IMG/VR virus record: IMGVR_UViG_3300037258_000232 | Span: 1-38,472 of that record | Direction: 5' to 3' (one strand) | DNA from: a virus | Length of the DNA: 38,472 nucleotides | Shown: positions 1-7,216 of the stretch, piece by piece | Numbering within the stretch: the stretch's first letter is position 1 | How the letters are laid out: each line of letters opens with the position of its first letter | Translations under genes and position numbers: made by a program | Notes under the pieces: generated by a model | The model's input: the letters and a program-made list of their open reading frames with translations, nothing else | The model's database searches: none | Told to the model about the DNA's origin: nothing

Positions 1-191
1 ATTGCCCTGTACTATTCCAACCGGTGGAACTTATTAATTTAAATAGGAGACGGCATGGCGAAAGTAGCACCATTCCATTCAAAATTAGCTTCAGCGGACG
101 TATATCACGACAATAGCTCGTGTACGCTTGGAGATAACATCGAACCCTATAACAAAGTGTCTGGGACTGGCAACTTGCCAAAGTGTAGCCA
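1..191. repeat. Left copy of 191-bp terminal direct repeat
   Basis: Bases 1-191 recur at 38282-38472 in the same orientation. Two transitions separate the copies: C21 versus T38302, and G64 versus A38345. The repeat contains the start of a small gene, so the contig either closes into a circle or has short direct terminal repeats like those of T7-type phages. The two mismatches argue against a trivial identical-overlap assembly artefact. Confidence 0.9.
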
Positions 192-210
192 GTGCAAGAC
201 CCTTTCCTAG
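55..210 (+). CDS. Small Cys-rich phage protein, 51 aa
   Basis: This ORF starts at an ATG eight bases after a clear AGGAG ribosome site and ends at TAG. The 51-residue product has a spaced cysteine set: one Cys near residue 24, then a C-x2-C pair near the C terminus. The Gly/Asn-rich middle (around GDNIEPYN and SGTGNLPKC) resembles small zinc-binding phage proteins of unknown role that I recall from other phage genomes. Its 5' part is duplicated at the right end of the window, where G64A changes Val4 to Ile. It is the only rightward gene at this end and faces the leftward recombination genes. The function is unknown; metal binding is inferred from the cysteines only. Confidence 0.75.
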   Translation: MAKVAPFHSKLASADVYHDNSSCTLGDNIEPYNKVSGTGNLPKCSQCKTLS

Positions 211-220
211 ATTTGTTCTT

Positions 221-241
221 GAGCGCCATATTTTGGCGTTC
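221..241 (+). terminator. Hairpin between convergent genes (possible terminator)
   Basis: An 8-bp stem (GAGCGCCA / TGGCGTTC, one G-T pair) with a five-base loop lies just after the stop of the small plus-strand gene and before the end of the minus-strand exonuclease. There is no run of T on either side, so it is a weak intrinsic terminator candidate, judged mainly on position. Confidence 0.4.
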
Positions 242-272
242 TCTTAACTGATTTAGTATTTTCATATTTTCT

Positions 273-299
273 CTACGTGCTTAAAGTATATAGTCTCCA
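273..299 (+). repeat. 27-bp repeat, inverted partner at 37496-37522
   Basis: These 27 bases cover the last five codons, the stop and eight further bases of the exonuclease gene. They match the reverse complement of 37496-37522 perfectly, and similarity stops abruptly on both sides. Counted across the contig junction the copies are about 1 kb apart, flanking the small-gene segment. Confidence 0.9.
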
Positions 300-928
300 T
301 GGGCTTTGCCTCTTACGTAACGTTTGTGCCTAGCAGCCTTTATTTTAGCAGAGTTGTTTTCAACGTAACGCTGTTTTGCTCGGTTGGCGCTTGGCCTACC
401 TTTCGGACGAGTAATTTCCAGACGGTCTTTCATGAATGCCTGAATACTTGGGTCAGCTTTTATCTCTATGACAAACAGAGGCGTATCAGAATCTGGGTTG
501 TAGAGAATGAATTTAGCCGCAGGCAGCCCAGTGATGAGCATACCAAATTGCATTTGAGCTATGTAGTCGGTGGGAATTGGTATCTCGCCATTAACAATGT
601 TGTCGTGCTTCTGTACGCCCAGGCATTTAATCTCGTCCACAAATCCAGGCTCAATCCCGTCTGGTGAGTAACCAGCGTGTGGGTATTCGGAATTAGTAAC
701 GAAGCCGAAGTGCTGCATTTTTATGCCGTATTTGTGCTCATACGCCTCAGCCGCCAACGGCTCCAAAATGCGGCCACGCTGCATATATTTATTATCGTAG
801 CTAGGGTCGCCCTCAGGCGGCGCTTTCTTGCCACTAAGCAAGTCTATGGCTGTTGAACCAGTCCACTTATCTTTGCGATAGATGCGCCACTTTTCAGAGC
901 GCTGCTCGAAATTGTAATAGCGTATCAT
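281..928 (-). CDS. YqaJ-like viral recombinase / lambda-type exonuclease
   Basis: This 215-aa protein matches the PD-(D/E)XK recombinase family that includes YqaJ and lambda Exo. Visible motifs are RGRILEP (51-57) with the helix Glu, SPDG (88-91), the E-x-K pair at 99-101, and the downstream DYIAQMQ (121-127) with the family glutamine. Such enzymes degrade one strand from DNA ends to give 3' single-stranded tails for annealing or strand invasion. Residues 165-215 form an extra Arg/Lys-rich tail not needed for the fold, which may bind DNA. The ATG has a GAAGGAG site and overlaps the preceding small ORF by ATGA. The SSB-like and Sak4-like genes lie upstream in the same operon, giving a complete phage recombination module. 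Confidence 0.85.
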   Translation of the reverse strand: MIRYYNFEQRSEKWRIYRKDKWTGSTAIDLLSGKKAPPEGDPSYDNKYMQRGRILEPLAAEAYEHKYGIKMQHFGFVTNSEYPHAGYSPDGIEPGFVDEIKCLGVQKHDNIVNGEIPIPTDYIAQMQFGMLITGLPAAKFILYNPDSDTPLFVIEIKADPSIQAFMKDRLEITRPKGRPSANRAKQRYVENNSAKIKAARHKRYVRGKAHGDYIL

Positions 929-1089
929 TGTTCTACTCCTTCGTCAAATAGTCTTTCCATCGTTTTACTGCCTATAGCAGCTTCAAGTAGACGATGCTTA
1001 TGTTCTAACGTAGTTATAGTTTCCTCAACACGAGTCTTTTCGGCTTCGAGTACCTCTACTGAGAGTTGTTCGTAGTTAAATTCACTCAT
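925..1089 (-). CDS. Small coiled-coil protein, 54 aa
   Basis: A 54-codon ORF starts at ATG 1089 after a strong GGAGG site and ends in TGA that overlaps the exonuclease ATG (ATGA), so the two are translationally coupled. The product is charged and helical, with Leu/Ile heptad-like spacing from about residue 10 to 42 (LSVEVLEAEKTR onward), and should form a short coiled coil. No enzymatic motif is visible. Its position suggests an accessory to the exonuclease, but that is inference from context only. Confidence 0.7.
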   Translation of the reverse strand: MSEFNYEQLSVEVLEAEKTRVEETITTLEHKHRLLEAAIGSKTMERLFDEGVEQ

Positions 1090-1121
1090 CTTCACCTCCA
1101 ACCTTTATAGGCATTTATTAG

Positions 1122-1394
1122 TCATACCATATCCATTAATGTATCTAAGTCGCTTTTAGGCTCTTCGGCACTGGAGTGGAAACTCGGTAAATAGACTGGA
1201 TGAAACTTGTCTCGGCAGTCTTTGCACCAATGATTGTGTCGGTGCATAGCCCACTTCGTATTGTCAAATTGTCCAATCTGATACGTATCAGTCTGGGCGC
1301 AACCAGGACAAATAAGTGTTATTCCAGCTTTACTGAAAGTCCTGTACTTAGTCGAAGAGGCCGTCTGGGACTTCGCTTGGGTCAACTTCTTCAC
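1122..1394 (-). CDS. Zinc-ribbon-like protein, 90 aa
   Basis: Translation most likely begins at GTG 1394, which follows a GGAGG site by about eight bases inside the 3' end of the SSB-like gene; the two frames overlap by 47 bases. The protein has two cysteine knuckles, CPGC (29-32) and CKDC (57-60), separated by about 24 residues with histidines (MHRHNH), typical of a treble-clef or zinc-ribbon fold. The C-terminal third is acidic. A nucleic-acid-binding or zinc structural role is likely, but no specific family was recognised. Confidence 0.7.
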   Translation of the reverse strand: MKKLTQAKSQTASSTKYRTFSKAGITLICPGCAQTDTYQIGQFDNTKWAMHRHNHWCKDCRDKFHPVYLPSFHSSAEEPKSDLDTLMDMV

Positions 1395-1908
1395 CGTCTA
1401 AATCCTCCACATTATTGACCGTAGTATCTTGGCTAGCAGTAGCTGGTGAGCGCTTGCTTTGGTCGTAGTGCCACAAATCCACGTATTTGGTTGTATCGTA
1501 CTTATCCTGAGGCTCAGCGTAAATGAACGCTTCTTTGCCAATCAGCTTCTCGTTCAGAATCTTGAGCAAGTGCTCTTTGGTATCGGACGGAGCCTTGACA
1601 TTGGCAAACACACGCTTACCGAAGTTACTGATGGTAGTTTTCTTATCTTCTTTGACATTGTGAACCAGGATGCCGAGCACCTTAGTAACAGCCATCTTAG
1701 CACCGCCCTCAGTATGCAGCCACAGCGTGGCTTCACCCTCTTCGTCATTGTCGCCGATAACGGTAACTTTGATGATTTCTCGGTCTTTGCTGTCTTTGCC
1801 TCCCTCAGCCAAGCCAATCTTAACTGCGTGAGCGCCTGGCGTGAAGCCAGATGCACCCATTGGCTTACCTACATTTTCTAACACATCATCTAAAAAATTA
1901 TCACTCAT
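1348..1908 (-). CDS. SSB-like single-stranded DNA-binding protein
   Basis: This 186-aa protein starts at an ATG with a strong AGGAGG site. The body (about 15-140) is rich in predicted beta strands (REIIKVTVIGD, ATLWLHTEGG, TISNFGKRVFANVK), compatible with an OB fold. It ends in a disordered, strongly acidic tail finishing GLFD, which resembles the acidic, Phe-tipped C terminus of bacterial SSBs used to recruit partner proteins. It sits between the Xre gene and the zinc-ribbon and exonuclease genes of the recombination module. A role coating ssDNA during recombination or replication is inferred from the tail, fold and context; primary sequence similarity was not tested. Confidence 0.6.
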   Translation of the reverse strand: MSDNFLDDVLENVGKPMGASGFTPGAHAVKIGLAEGGKDSKDREIIKVTVIGDNDEEGEATLWLHTEGGAKMAVTKVLGILVHNVKEDKKTTISNFGKRVFANVKAPSDTKEHLLKILNEKLIGKEAFIYAEPQDKYDTTKYVDLWHYDQSKRSPATASQDTTVNNVEDLDGEEVDPSEVPDGLFD

Positions 1909-1964
1909 ACTAATCCTCCTATTAATTTACGTTTAGCCGTCCAGTGGTTCTTACCACTAGGCAT
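1905..1964 (-). CDS. Possible 19-aa leader peptide before SSB-like gene
   Basis: A short ORF (ATG 1964, 19 codons) ends in TGA overlapping the SSB-like ATG. A TAGGG sequence lies about nine bases upstream and a better GAGGAG lies farther back. The peptide is basic (K/R/H/W-rich). It may be translated to couple or attenuate SSB expression, or may simply be fortuitous. Confidence 0.3.
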   Translation of the reverse strand: MPSGKNHWTAKRKLIGGLV

Positions 1965-2016
1965 ATGTCTTAACCCTATTCTCCTCAAATGACATTTATG
2001 TAATTGCTCCTTATAG

Positions 2017-2283
2017 TTAATTGACCTTATCACTATTTACCTCCACTGTTATATTGAAATTTATACTTGCTCCGCACAACTTCATGAGTTCCAGCCAGTG
2101 AACCAGAGTTATCCTCGAATACGTTTCACTCTCCATGCGAGCAACTGATGACTGGGTAGTATTTGCCTTCTTAGCTAAGTCAACCTGGGTCATAGATGCC
2201 TTTTTTCGGGTTTGTTTTAACGTAAAAGCCAAAGCAGGAAATATTTCTTCGTCTTGGGCCATAATACCTGATTGGGTTCTCAT
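2017..2283 (-). CDS. Xre-family helix-turn-helix regulator
   Basis: The 88-aa product has a lambda-repressor-like HTH around residues 29-57: MTQVDLAKKANTTQSSVARME has the typical Q-x-x-L-A-x-x-x-x-x-x-x-Q-S-x-[VI]-A-R-x-E signature. A short beta-rich tail (INFNITVEV) follows, as in HigA-type antitoxins and small phage regulators. ATG 2283 has an AAGGAAG site; an internal ATG at residue 8 is an alternative. It is co-directional with the recombination genes and has no adjacent toxin-like ORF, so a phage transcriptional regulator of the early operon is more likely than an antitoxin. Confidence 0.8.
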   Translation of the reverse strand: MRTQSGIMAQDEEIFPALAFTLKQTRKKASMTQVDLAKKANTTQSSVARMESETYSRITLVHWLELMKLCGASINFNITVEVNSDKVN

Positions 2284-2304
2284 AACCCTAACTTCCTTTG
2301 TGTA

Positions 2305-2391
2305 TCATGATGTAGCCCGTTTCCGTATACCAGGACGAGGTTGGGATAGCCTGTGCAACAGTTTGTCGGTAGTACTTGTGCTATTACTCAT
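2305..2391 (-). CDS. Micro-protein, 28 aa
   Basis: ATG 2391 follows a strong GGGAGGAAGC site, and the ORF begins inside the last codons of the upstream 37-aa zinc-finger ORF (8-base overlap), so coupled translation is plausible. The 28-aa product is Ser/Thr-rich at the start and strongly basic at the end (RPGIRKR). There is no recognisable domain. Support comes from the ribosome site and tight packing only. Confidence 0.5.
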   Translation of the reverse strand: MSNSTSTTDKLLHRLSQPRPGIRKRATS

Positions 2392-2497
2392 GCTTCCTCC
2401 CACACCTATAACAAAAAGTATTACTACCGTATGCTAGCTCACTACCCCAGGTAGGTTTAGTATAGTTATGTCCCAGTATCCAGCATAGTAACACCAT
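2384..2497 (-). CDS. Mini zinc-finger protein, 37 aa (DUF1660-like pattern)
   Basis: ATG 2497 overlaps the preceding gene's TGA by one base (TGATG). The 37-aa product has the pattern C5, G-H at 9-10, then FCYRCGRKH at 28-36, so a Cys/His pair is followed by C-x2-C and His. This is the layout of the very small phage proteins of the DUF1660 type, which begin with a C-x-x-x-G-H motif and end with C-x-R-C-G. A zinc-knuckle structure is likely; the biological role is unknown. Confidence 0.6.
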   Translation of the reverse strand: MVLLCWILGHNYTKPTWGSELAYGSNTFCYRCGRKHE

Positions 2498-2757
2498 CAC
2501 TGTTCCAATCCCGACTTAGTGTCTTTTATAGAGTCAATGCCGTCAGCGGCTATAGGGTCAACAACCTCTAATAAGGCTGTATCTAGTATCTCATCAAGAT
2601 CATCTCGGTGGCTAGGGTGTTCCTCAGCGAACCGCTTTTGAATCTCCTCGGCTTGGCTATAGTTGAACGGGTATAGTATGGCTCTACAGTAACCACACTG
2701 CCTAAGTTTTGTATAAGGTACTGTAAAAGGATGAGTACAAGAGTTACTTATAGTCAT
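2497..2757 (-). CDS. Hypothetical protein with C-x2-C knuckle, 86 aa
   Basis: The 86-aa ORF starts at ATG 2757, overlapping the upstream gene's stop by ATGA, and its own stop overlaps the next ATG. The N-terminal half has Cys7, His8 and CGYC (21-24), a possible zinc site. The C-terminal half is acidic and helical, ending SIKDTKSGLEQ. No family was recognised. The continuous stop/start overlaps on both sides support real translation. Confidence 0.65.
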   Translation of the reverse strand: MTISNSCTHPFTVPYTKLRQCGYCRAILYPFNYSQAEEIQKRFAEEHPSHRDDLDEILDTALLEVVDPIAADGIDSIKDTKSGLEQ

Positions 2758-3422
2758 TCCGCTACATACACCTTCCCGTTAATCGTCAGTTTCTCAGGGA
2801 GTGAAGAACCAAGGTCAGAAGCTGAAGCAACAGTACCAAGGCTATCTTTATACCCCACCACCAAACGCGCCTCGAGGCCAACCTCGGCAACAACGTCGTC
2901 CAAGCAGGGCTGACCGCCGTGGTAGACGTACGAGAGCGGCACGCCCAACCAACCGCCTATACTTTTCGTTTGTAGGTTGAAATGCCTAATATACGTACTG
3001 TCAAAATCTAGGGTTTCACCTAATTCCCTGAGTGTATACCAGAAACAAATAGCCTCTAGGACAGTTGGCACGTGGCCAGGATTGTCCTGTTTCTGCTTGG
3101 CTGGAGTGGCTGCGGGGACATTGTAGGTTTTAGGTATGTGCACAAAACGTACCGCTCCCTTACCTACGGGTGTGCCGCACAGCTCCTCGTCAGTATATAG
3201 GTCGTACAGATTTCTATAGATGTAGGTAGAGTACGGCCGGCCTTTACCGAATTTAATAGCTAAGGTATATAGCTGCTCTTTGGTGAAGGGTTTGTTGGGG
3301 ACAGGGACCAGGGTGGTTCCTGGGATGTCTTTAGGTAGTAATTTGGTGAAGTCTGCTTCGGGTAAGGGCTTAGTGCCCAATGTTACGCAGGTTGCCTTAT
3401 AGGCTTTGTAAAGTTTATTCAT
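2754..3422 (-). CDS. Hypothetical early phage protein, 222 aa
   Basis: The start at ATG 3422 is chosen because AAGGAAAT precedes it; a longer reading to 3512 would overlap the upstream ATPase gene by 86 bases. The first 75 residues are basic with Pro-rich turns (GTTLVPVPNKPFTKEQLYTLAIKF), followed by an aromatic-rich segment (YSTYIYRNLYDLYTDEEL). A C-terminal beta-rich part ends KLTINGKVYVAE. No catalytic motif was recognised. It lies immediately downstream of the Sak4-like ATPase in the recombination operon and may act with it. Confidence 0.6.
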   Translation of the reverse strand: MNKLYKAYKATCVTLGTKPLPEADFTKLLPKDIPGTTLVPVPNKPFTKEQLYTLAIKFGKGRPYSTYIYRNLYDLYTDEELCGTPVGKGAVRFVHIPKTYNVPAATPAKQKQDNPGHVPTVLEAICFWYTLRELGETLDFDSTYIRHFNLQTKSIGGWLGVPLSYVYHGGQPCLDDVVAEVGLEARLVVGYKDSLGTVASASDLGSSLPEKLTINGKVYVAE

Positions 3423-3426
3423 ATGC

Positions 3427-4083
3427 TTATTTCCTTGCTTTCTTGGCTGGTGCAGCCGCTGGCTTGTAGTATGCACGAATTGTAGCATCAACAAGCTTAA
3501 GGTCGTTTGCAATCATATCTTCTTTGAACATATCCTCTGGCGTTTTGACTGGACTAGAACCCTCCATTTTGTGGACGGCGAATTTATAGCGGTCTTTGAC
3601 TTCGGCCTCGGTGTCATCGTAAACCGTTTCCAACACTACGTTGGTCAAGCTCTCTGGCTGTAAATTGTCGCCAATAAATTTACCAGTGGTCTTGAATTTG
3701 CGGCGGCCAGTATCCTCAGTATCTACGTGAGCGAATACGTAGTAGTTCTGGTCAGTTGGTTTGCTAACGATTTTCTCGATTAGCGTGTTAAAGGTGTTAG
3801 CAATCGACTTGAAAACAAAGAACTGGTCCTTATCAAGTGCGTGCTTGCCCTGGTAGAGCGTAAAGAACTGGTTGGTGTCGTCAATCACGACCATCGGTGC
3901 TGGTGCGGCCAATGCCACGCTTGGCAGACTTTCAAGGTCAGTTTTGACCACCTTAATGTCGCTCTTAAACGGCATTTCCTTGCCAGTTGGTGATATTAAA
4001 TTTACGTCAGCTTTTTGCAGACCTTTAAGACTGAATGTCTTGCCAGTACCGCTATAGCCGATAACTACGATTATTCGTGCCAT
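3427..4083 (-). CDS. Sak4-like RecA-fold ATPase (phage nucleotide-binding protein)
   Basis: With the start at ATG 4083 (AAGGAAAAAG site and one-base overlap with the previous stop) this is a 218-aa P-loop protein. Walker A is GYSGTGKT (9-16) and Walker B is MVVIDD (64-69). The size and layout match the AAA_24 / Sak4 group of phage RecA-core proteins, which with an SSB promote single-strand annealing or strand exchange. The C terminus is basic and Ala/Pro/Lys-rich. The same operon encodes a YqaJ-type exonuclease and an SSB-like protein, the usual partners. A packaging or replication ATPase is less likely given size and context. Confidence 0.75.
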   Translation of the reverse strand: MARIIVVIGYSGTGKTFSLKGLQKADVNLISPTGKEMPFKSDIKVVKTDLESLPSVALAAPAPMVVIDDTNQFFTLYQGKHALDKDQFFVFKSIANTFNTLIEKIVSKPTDQNYYVFAHVDTEDTGRRKFKTTGKFIGDNLQPESLTNVVLETVYDDTEAEVKDRYKFAVHKMEGSSPVKTPEDMFKEDMIANDLKLVDATIRAYYKPAAAPAKKARK

Positions 4084-4295
4084 TATTCTTTTTCCTTCCC
4101 TATTAGAAATGCTTTTGCTTCTTCTTCGGTCAAATCTTTTGCCTTGCAAAATCGTAAGGCATAGACAACATCCTTATGCTTAAACATATAGCATAATTCG
4201 GGTCGAATACTACCGTTATCAAGTTCGGCTTCTTCAAACACCTTAGCGATCTCTTTTGCGGCTTTGTTCATCCGTACACCAAATCCGTTATCCAT
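4083..4295 (-). CDS. Hypothetical protein, 70 aa
   Basis: This 70-aa ORF is coupled on both sides by TAATG overlaps (with 4295 upstream and 4083 downstream). It is helical and acidic, with MNKAAKEIAKVFEEAELDNG followed by a short strand-turn region containing two cysteines. No known domain was seen. An alternative internal ATG at residue 9 exists. Operon position suggests an accessory of the ATPase or recombination set. Confidence 0.65.
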   Translation of the reverse strand: MDNGFGVRMNKAAKEIAKVFEEAELDNGSIRPELCYMFKHKDVVYALRFCKAKDLTEEEAKAFLIGKEKE

Positions 4296-4639
4296 TACTT
4301 TTTCTCCTTTAAGGCTGTTTTAACATCGTTAATGAAATTGTCTACTGATTCAAATGCAGCTGCGTCAGTAGCATCTCGACGCTCTAGTTCGGTATTGCGC
4401 TCTTGAAGCTCTTTGTTTCGACGACCCAAGCTTTCATTTTCTTGCTCAAGCCGACGGTTATCTTCGTTAAGCAAATCGTTCTGAGCGCCTAGCTGGCCAA
4501 CTATTTCAGATAGATCAACCAAGCGTTCGTCTTTAGCGTCGAGCTGGCTTACTGGTGATTGTGGTGGGGTTGGTGGTTGATTGTATGGAGCAAAGTTATT
4601 ACTCGGCCCATAGCCATTACGATTTCGGTTTCTCAGCAT
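4295..4639 (-). CDS. Coiled-coil protein, 114 aa
   Basis: The first 35 residues are Asn/Pro/Gln-rich and probably disordered (NQPPTPPQSP). Residues about 38-90 form a clear leucine-zipper-like coiled coil (LVDLSEIVGQLGAQNDLL, then RRLEQENESLGRRNKELQER). A basic helical end follows (ALKEKK). TAATG overlaps join it to both neighbours. It probably dimerises or scaffolds an early complex; no enzymatic role is visible. Confidence 0.7.
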   Translation of the reverse strand: MLRNRNRNGYGPSNNFAPYNQPPTPPQSPVSQLDAKDERLVDLSEIVGQLGAQNDLLNEDNRRLEQENESLGRRNKELQERNTELERRDATDAAAFESVDNFINDVKTALKEKK

Positions 4640-5007
4640 TACTTGATCTCCTTTGGAGCGTTAAGTTTGTAGGTTGTAGTCTCAACTACACCAACTGGCA
4701 ACTGGCCGGTAAGCGTATATTGAGCGTTGGTCTTAGCCGTGTCAAGAACCACCTTAGTGAATTTCTTTGGCACTTCACTGACTTCACCACCGAGCGCTAC
4801 GCCTTTAACAACTGAGAGCTTCAAAACGTATTCACCGTTGTTAATCTCTTGCACGTTGTTAGCGACCATGACCTCTTTGATCTTAGTGACCTCTTCTTTC
4901 ATGTCTTTTTCTATGGCCTTGACGGCTGCATAGTTTTTGGCGTAGTTTGTAAGTAGAACTTTTTGGTCTGCTGACAGCACCAAATCTTTTACTTCGTCGT
5001 TACTCAT
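4639..5007 (-). CDS. First gene of leftward early operon, hypothetical, 122 aa
   Basis: This 122-aa protein starts at ATG 5007 with an AAAGGA site and is the first gene after the strong promoter at 5044-5072. Residues 1-55 look like a long charged helix (YAAVKAIEKDMKEEVTKIKE). The rest is beta-rich (GEYVLKLSVVKGVAL, KKFTKVVLDT). The helix-plus-sheet layout recalls small phage host-takeover or Gp157/Gam-like proteins, but I cannot assign a family. Stop and next start overlap as TAATG. Confidence 0.65.
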   Translation of the reverse strand: MSNDEVKDLVLSADQKVLLTNYAKNYAAVKAIEKDMKEEVTKIKEVMVANNVQEINNGEYVLKLSVVKGVALGGEVSEVPKKFTKVVLDTAKTNAQYTLTGQLPVGVVETTTYKLNAPKEIK

Positions 5008-5043
5008 TCCGTTAATCCTTTCATTGATTATCTTACTCTAAGG

Positions 5044-5072
5044 AGTGTATCATACTGATTGTATCGTGTCAA
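5044..5072 (-). promoter_or_regulatory. Early leftward promoter P1 (TTGACA-17-TACACT)
   Basis: Read on the minus strand, a perfect TTGACA (5067-5072) is followed after 17 bases by TACACT (5044-5049). The next start is ATG 5007. The same arrangement, with GTGTATCA and TGTCAAG blocks shared on the plus strand, occurs at 9330-9358, indicating two co-regulated host-type sigma-70 promoters. Confidence 0.8.
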
Positions 5073-5608
5073 GTACTTTTTATGCCTGATATTTTCACTT
5101 TGCTGGTACCCAGGCTGTCGTTAAAATCTTGCTTGTTCTCAACTTGCTTTCTAATCTTTATAGCTTCCTCTCTGGTACTAAATTGACCTATTTTCTTACC
5201 TCGATATTCAGCTATCCATTTATTACGGTCTTTTGCATATGATACTCCTGGACAACCTGACCTATTATCTTTGCGTAATCCTCGATTCATACTTTGGATG
5301 TACATTGTAGCCCAGCGACAATTGCTCGGTTCGTAGTTGCCGTCATTGTCTATCCGGTCGAGGGTCATACCTGTGGGGCGCTCACCTATATCTTTCACGA
5401 ATAGTGCAAAGTCATCCCACCGCTCACACACCTTAATGCCCCTGCCACCGTAACGATGATAGGCGTAGTAATTTGGATTATTACAACGGGTACGCATATT
5501 TAGCCATACATGATATAGCGGATGATTGTGCGCTGCCACGTAATGCTTACTACACAACCCTTTGGCTAAGTGTTTAGTCTCACAGCCTTGTATGCTACAA
5601 ATCCTCAT
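5069..5608 (-). CDS. HNH homing endonuclease with AP2 domain
   Basis: The likely start is ATG 5608, inside the last codons of the helicase gene (14-base overlap). It gives 179 aa with three parts: an N-terminal C-x4-C...C-x2-H knuckle (CSIQGC, GLCSKHY), an HNH core with YGGRGIKVCERW and LDRIDNDGNYEPSNCRW (conserved Asn/Cys), and a C-terminal AP2-type DNA-binding domain (PGVSYAKDRNKWIAEY, IGQFSTREEAI). Free-standing enzymes of this kind cut specific DNA and spread themselves into related genomes. It lies directly downstream of the SF2 helicase, whose other side carries a second HNH gene. Confidence 0.88.
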   Translation of the reverse strand: MRICSIQGCETKHLAKGLCSKHYVAAHNHPLYHVWLNMRTRCNNPNYYAYHRYGGRGIKVCERWDDFALFVKDIGERPTGMTLDRIDNDGNYEPSNCRWATMYIQSMNRGLRKDNRSGCPGVSYAKDRNKWIAEYRGKKIGQFSTREEAIKIRKQVENKQDFNDSLGTSKVKISGIKST

Positions 5609-6758
5609 AGTAAGCCATACTCTCGTTAAAGTCGGTTTTAGCTTCCAAGCAACGATATACGGCTGTATCAATAGTCCTATCGACCTTAAAATAGTAATGT
5701 CGCACCATCTGGGTTTGTCCTCCTCGGTAGTTGCGTCCGATTGCTTGTTGGGTATCCATCCAAGAGTAACTTGGTTCATAGAATATTGTAATACTGGCAT
5801 ATTGTAAATTCAAGCCCGCACTTCCTGACTGGTATTGAAGCAGTGTAAGGCTAGGTTTTTGTGGCGTACTTTTCGGTAGGTCACTCTTATGCCCGCTTTG
5901 CTCAAATACTACGCGTCCATACTTGGCTGCTATGTCCAATATAGCTTCTCTGCTGGAGTTGTACTGGTAAAACACAAGGATATGCTCTGCTGTATCGTCA
6001 AGCACCGCAGACAAAGCCTCTGTCCTCGTAGTGGATAGATACTGGCGCAAAGTTGCGTGTAATTTGGCTGGCGTATCGAGTAGCGTGCCATCTTCCATAA
6101 CTCGCTCAACTTTCAACACTCGGTAAGCATCACGCTGCTTAGGTGTGAGATTAATGGTAGTGGTTATGTTAATCAGGTCTGGTAGTTTCAAAATGGCCTT
6201 ATCAAGCCCGAAAGCAACTGACTGCCATAATTGCTTAAGTTTGTCCTCACCTCTGTAACCAATGATACGTGGATAGCCTCGGCTGCGGTCAATCAGTACG
6301 TGCTCTTTAATGAAGCCAGTTTTGTTTTTCCACCAGCCGAATAAAATGCCGTAAGTCTGCAAATCAATGTAGCCATTCGGTATTGCTGTGGCGCTTAAGC
6401 CGATAAGTTGGCGGCAATTCGAGTCAGTAGCAAGCCTGATGATAGCTTTGGCTCGTTGGCTCGTGGCTGCTTTGGCGTAGTGTATCTCGTCCACAATCAG
6501 AATATATGGCTTTGTTGGCGTACCGAGTTTTGCAACCTTGCCAAAACTAACAGGGTAAACTTGCTGGCCTAGCTGCGTTCCAATCTCTTGCCAATCACCT
6601 GAGTTAATTTTGGCTGGTGGGGCAATGACTAAAATCGGCACCCGTTCGGTAGCGTGTTTCATAGCCATAATCGTCTTGCCTGTGCCCGTGTCGGCTGTCA
6701 TGATGACATTGTGAGGCAACGTTTTAAGATACTCGGCTTGCCAAAAATACAACTGCAT
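5595..6758 (-). CDS. SF2 (SNF2-like) DNA helicase
   Basis: This 387-aa protein carries the full set of superfamily 2 motifs: Walker A TADTGTGKT (21-29), DEIH (90-93), SAT (122-124), the motif V region QSGSAGLNLQ (310-319) and motif VI QQAIGRNYRGGQ (337-348). The order and the GLNL/QAIGR.YR.GQ signature place it with the SNF2/DEAD-like phage helicases that move on duplex DNA during replication or recombination. The start ATG 6758 has an AAAGG site in the end of the upstream HNH gene. The gene is bracketed by two homing endonucleases, suggesting a conserved target that they exploit. Confidence 0.9.
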   Translation of the reverse strand: MQLYFWQAEYLKTLPHNVIMTADTGTGKTIMAMKHATERVPILVIAPPAKINSGDWQEIGTQLGQQVYPVSFGKVAKLGTPTKPYILIVDEIHYAKAATSQRAKAIIRLATDSNCRQLIGLSATAIPNGYIDLQTYGILFGWWKNKTGFIKEHVLIDRSRGYPRIIGYRGEDKLKQLWQSVAFGLDKAILKLPDLINITTTINLTPKQRDAYRVLKVERVMEDGTLLDTPAKLHATLRQYLSTTRTEALSAVLDDTAEHILVFYQYNSSREAILDIAAKYGRVVFEQSGHKSDLPKSTPQKPSLTLLQYQSGSAGLNLQYASITIFYEPSYSWMDTQQAIGRNYRGGQTQMVRHYYFKVDRTIDTAVYRCLEAKTDFNESMAYYEDL

Positions 6759-6760
6759 AG

Positions 6761-7210
6761 CTAAAACGCCTTTCCTCTAAAATTAGCTTTAGAAAATACT
6801 ATCTCAAGTGGTAGCCCTAGTTTATAACGTCTCAACAGTGTTATGTTATTTACTCCAAGTTCGATAGACCAATCTTTAGCACACTGAGTTTTACCCTGGT
6901 AGGTAATAAATATATTGTTGCGCCTATTTCGTTGCTGTTCTTTACGAGTAGACCATTTGCAATTATCGGGCGAATAACCCTTGTCATTGTCTATTCGGTC
7001 AAGCAAAGCATCTTTAGGTTTTATGCCCATATCTCTTGTAAAGTTCGTGAACCCCTGCCCGTCTTTACCAGATTGCCAGCGTTCGCAAATTGTTACACCT
7101 CTACCACCATAGTCTTTATACTGTGGATTGTTGGGGTTGTAGCAACGCTGCAACATACTTTGGTAAGCATATACCTGTGGATGTCTACGTTGAGCATTTT
7201 CTTTACGCAT
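6761..7210 (-). CDS. HNH homing endonuclease with C-terminal HTH
   Basis: The 149-aa product shows the HNH layout MLQRCYNPNNPQYKDYGGRG, ICERW, LLDRIDNDKGYSPDNCKWST, then a basic linker (RKEQQRNRRNN). A NUMOD-type helix-turn-helix follows (KTQCAKDWSIELGVNNITLLRRY). It is a homologue of the HNH protein on the other side of the helicase but has a different DNA-recognition end. ATG 7210 lacks a Shine-Dalgarno sequence and sits exactly six bases after TACAAT of its own promoter, so a leaderless, independently expressed mRNA is likely, as expected for a self-contained mobile gene. Confidence 0.88.
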   Translation of the reverse strand: MRKENAQRRHPQVYAYQSMLQRCYNPNNPQYKDYGGRGVTICERWQSGKDGQGFTNFTRDMGIKPKDALLDRIDNDKGYSPDNCKWSTRKEQQRNRRNNIFITYQGKTQCAKDWSIELGVNNITLLRRYKLGLPLEIVFSKANFRGKAF

Positions 7211-7216
7211 AACAGT

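Noticed and set aside
299-667. 122-aa plus-strand ORF opposite the exonuclease
   Set aside because: It is antisense to a well-motifed YqaJ-type gene, has no ribosome site and its composition reads like reversed coding sequence.
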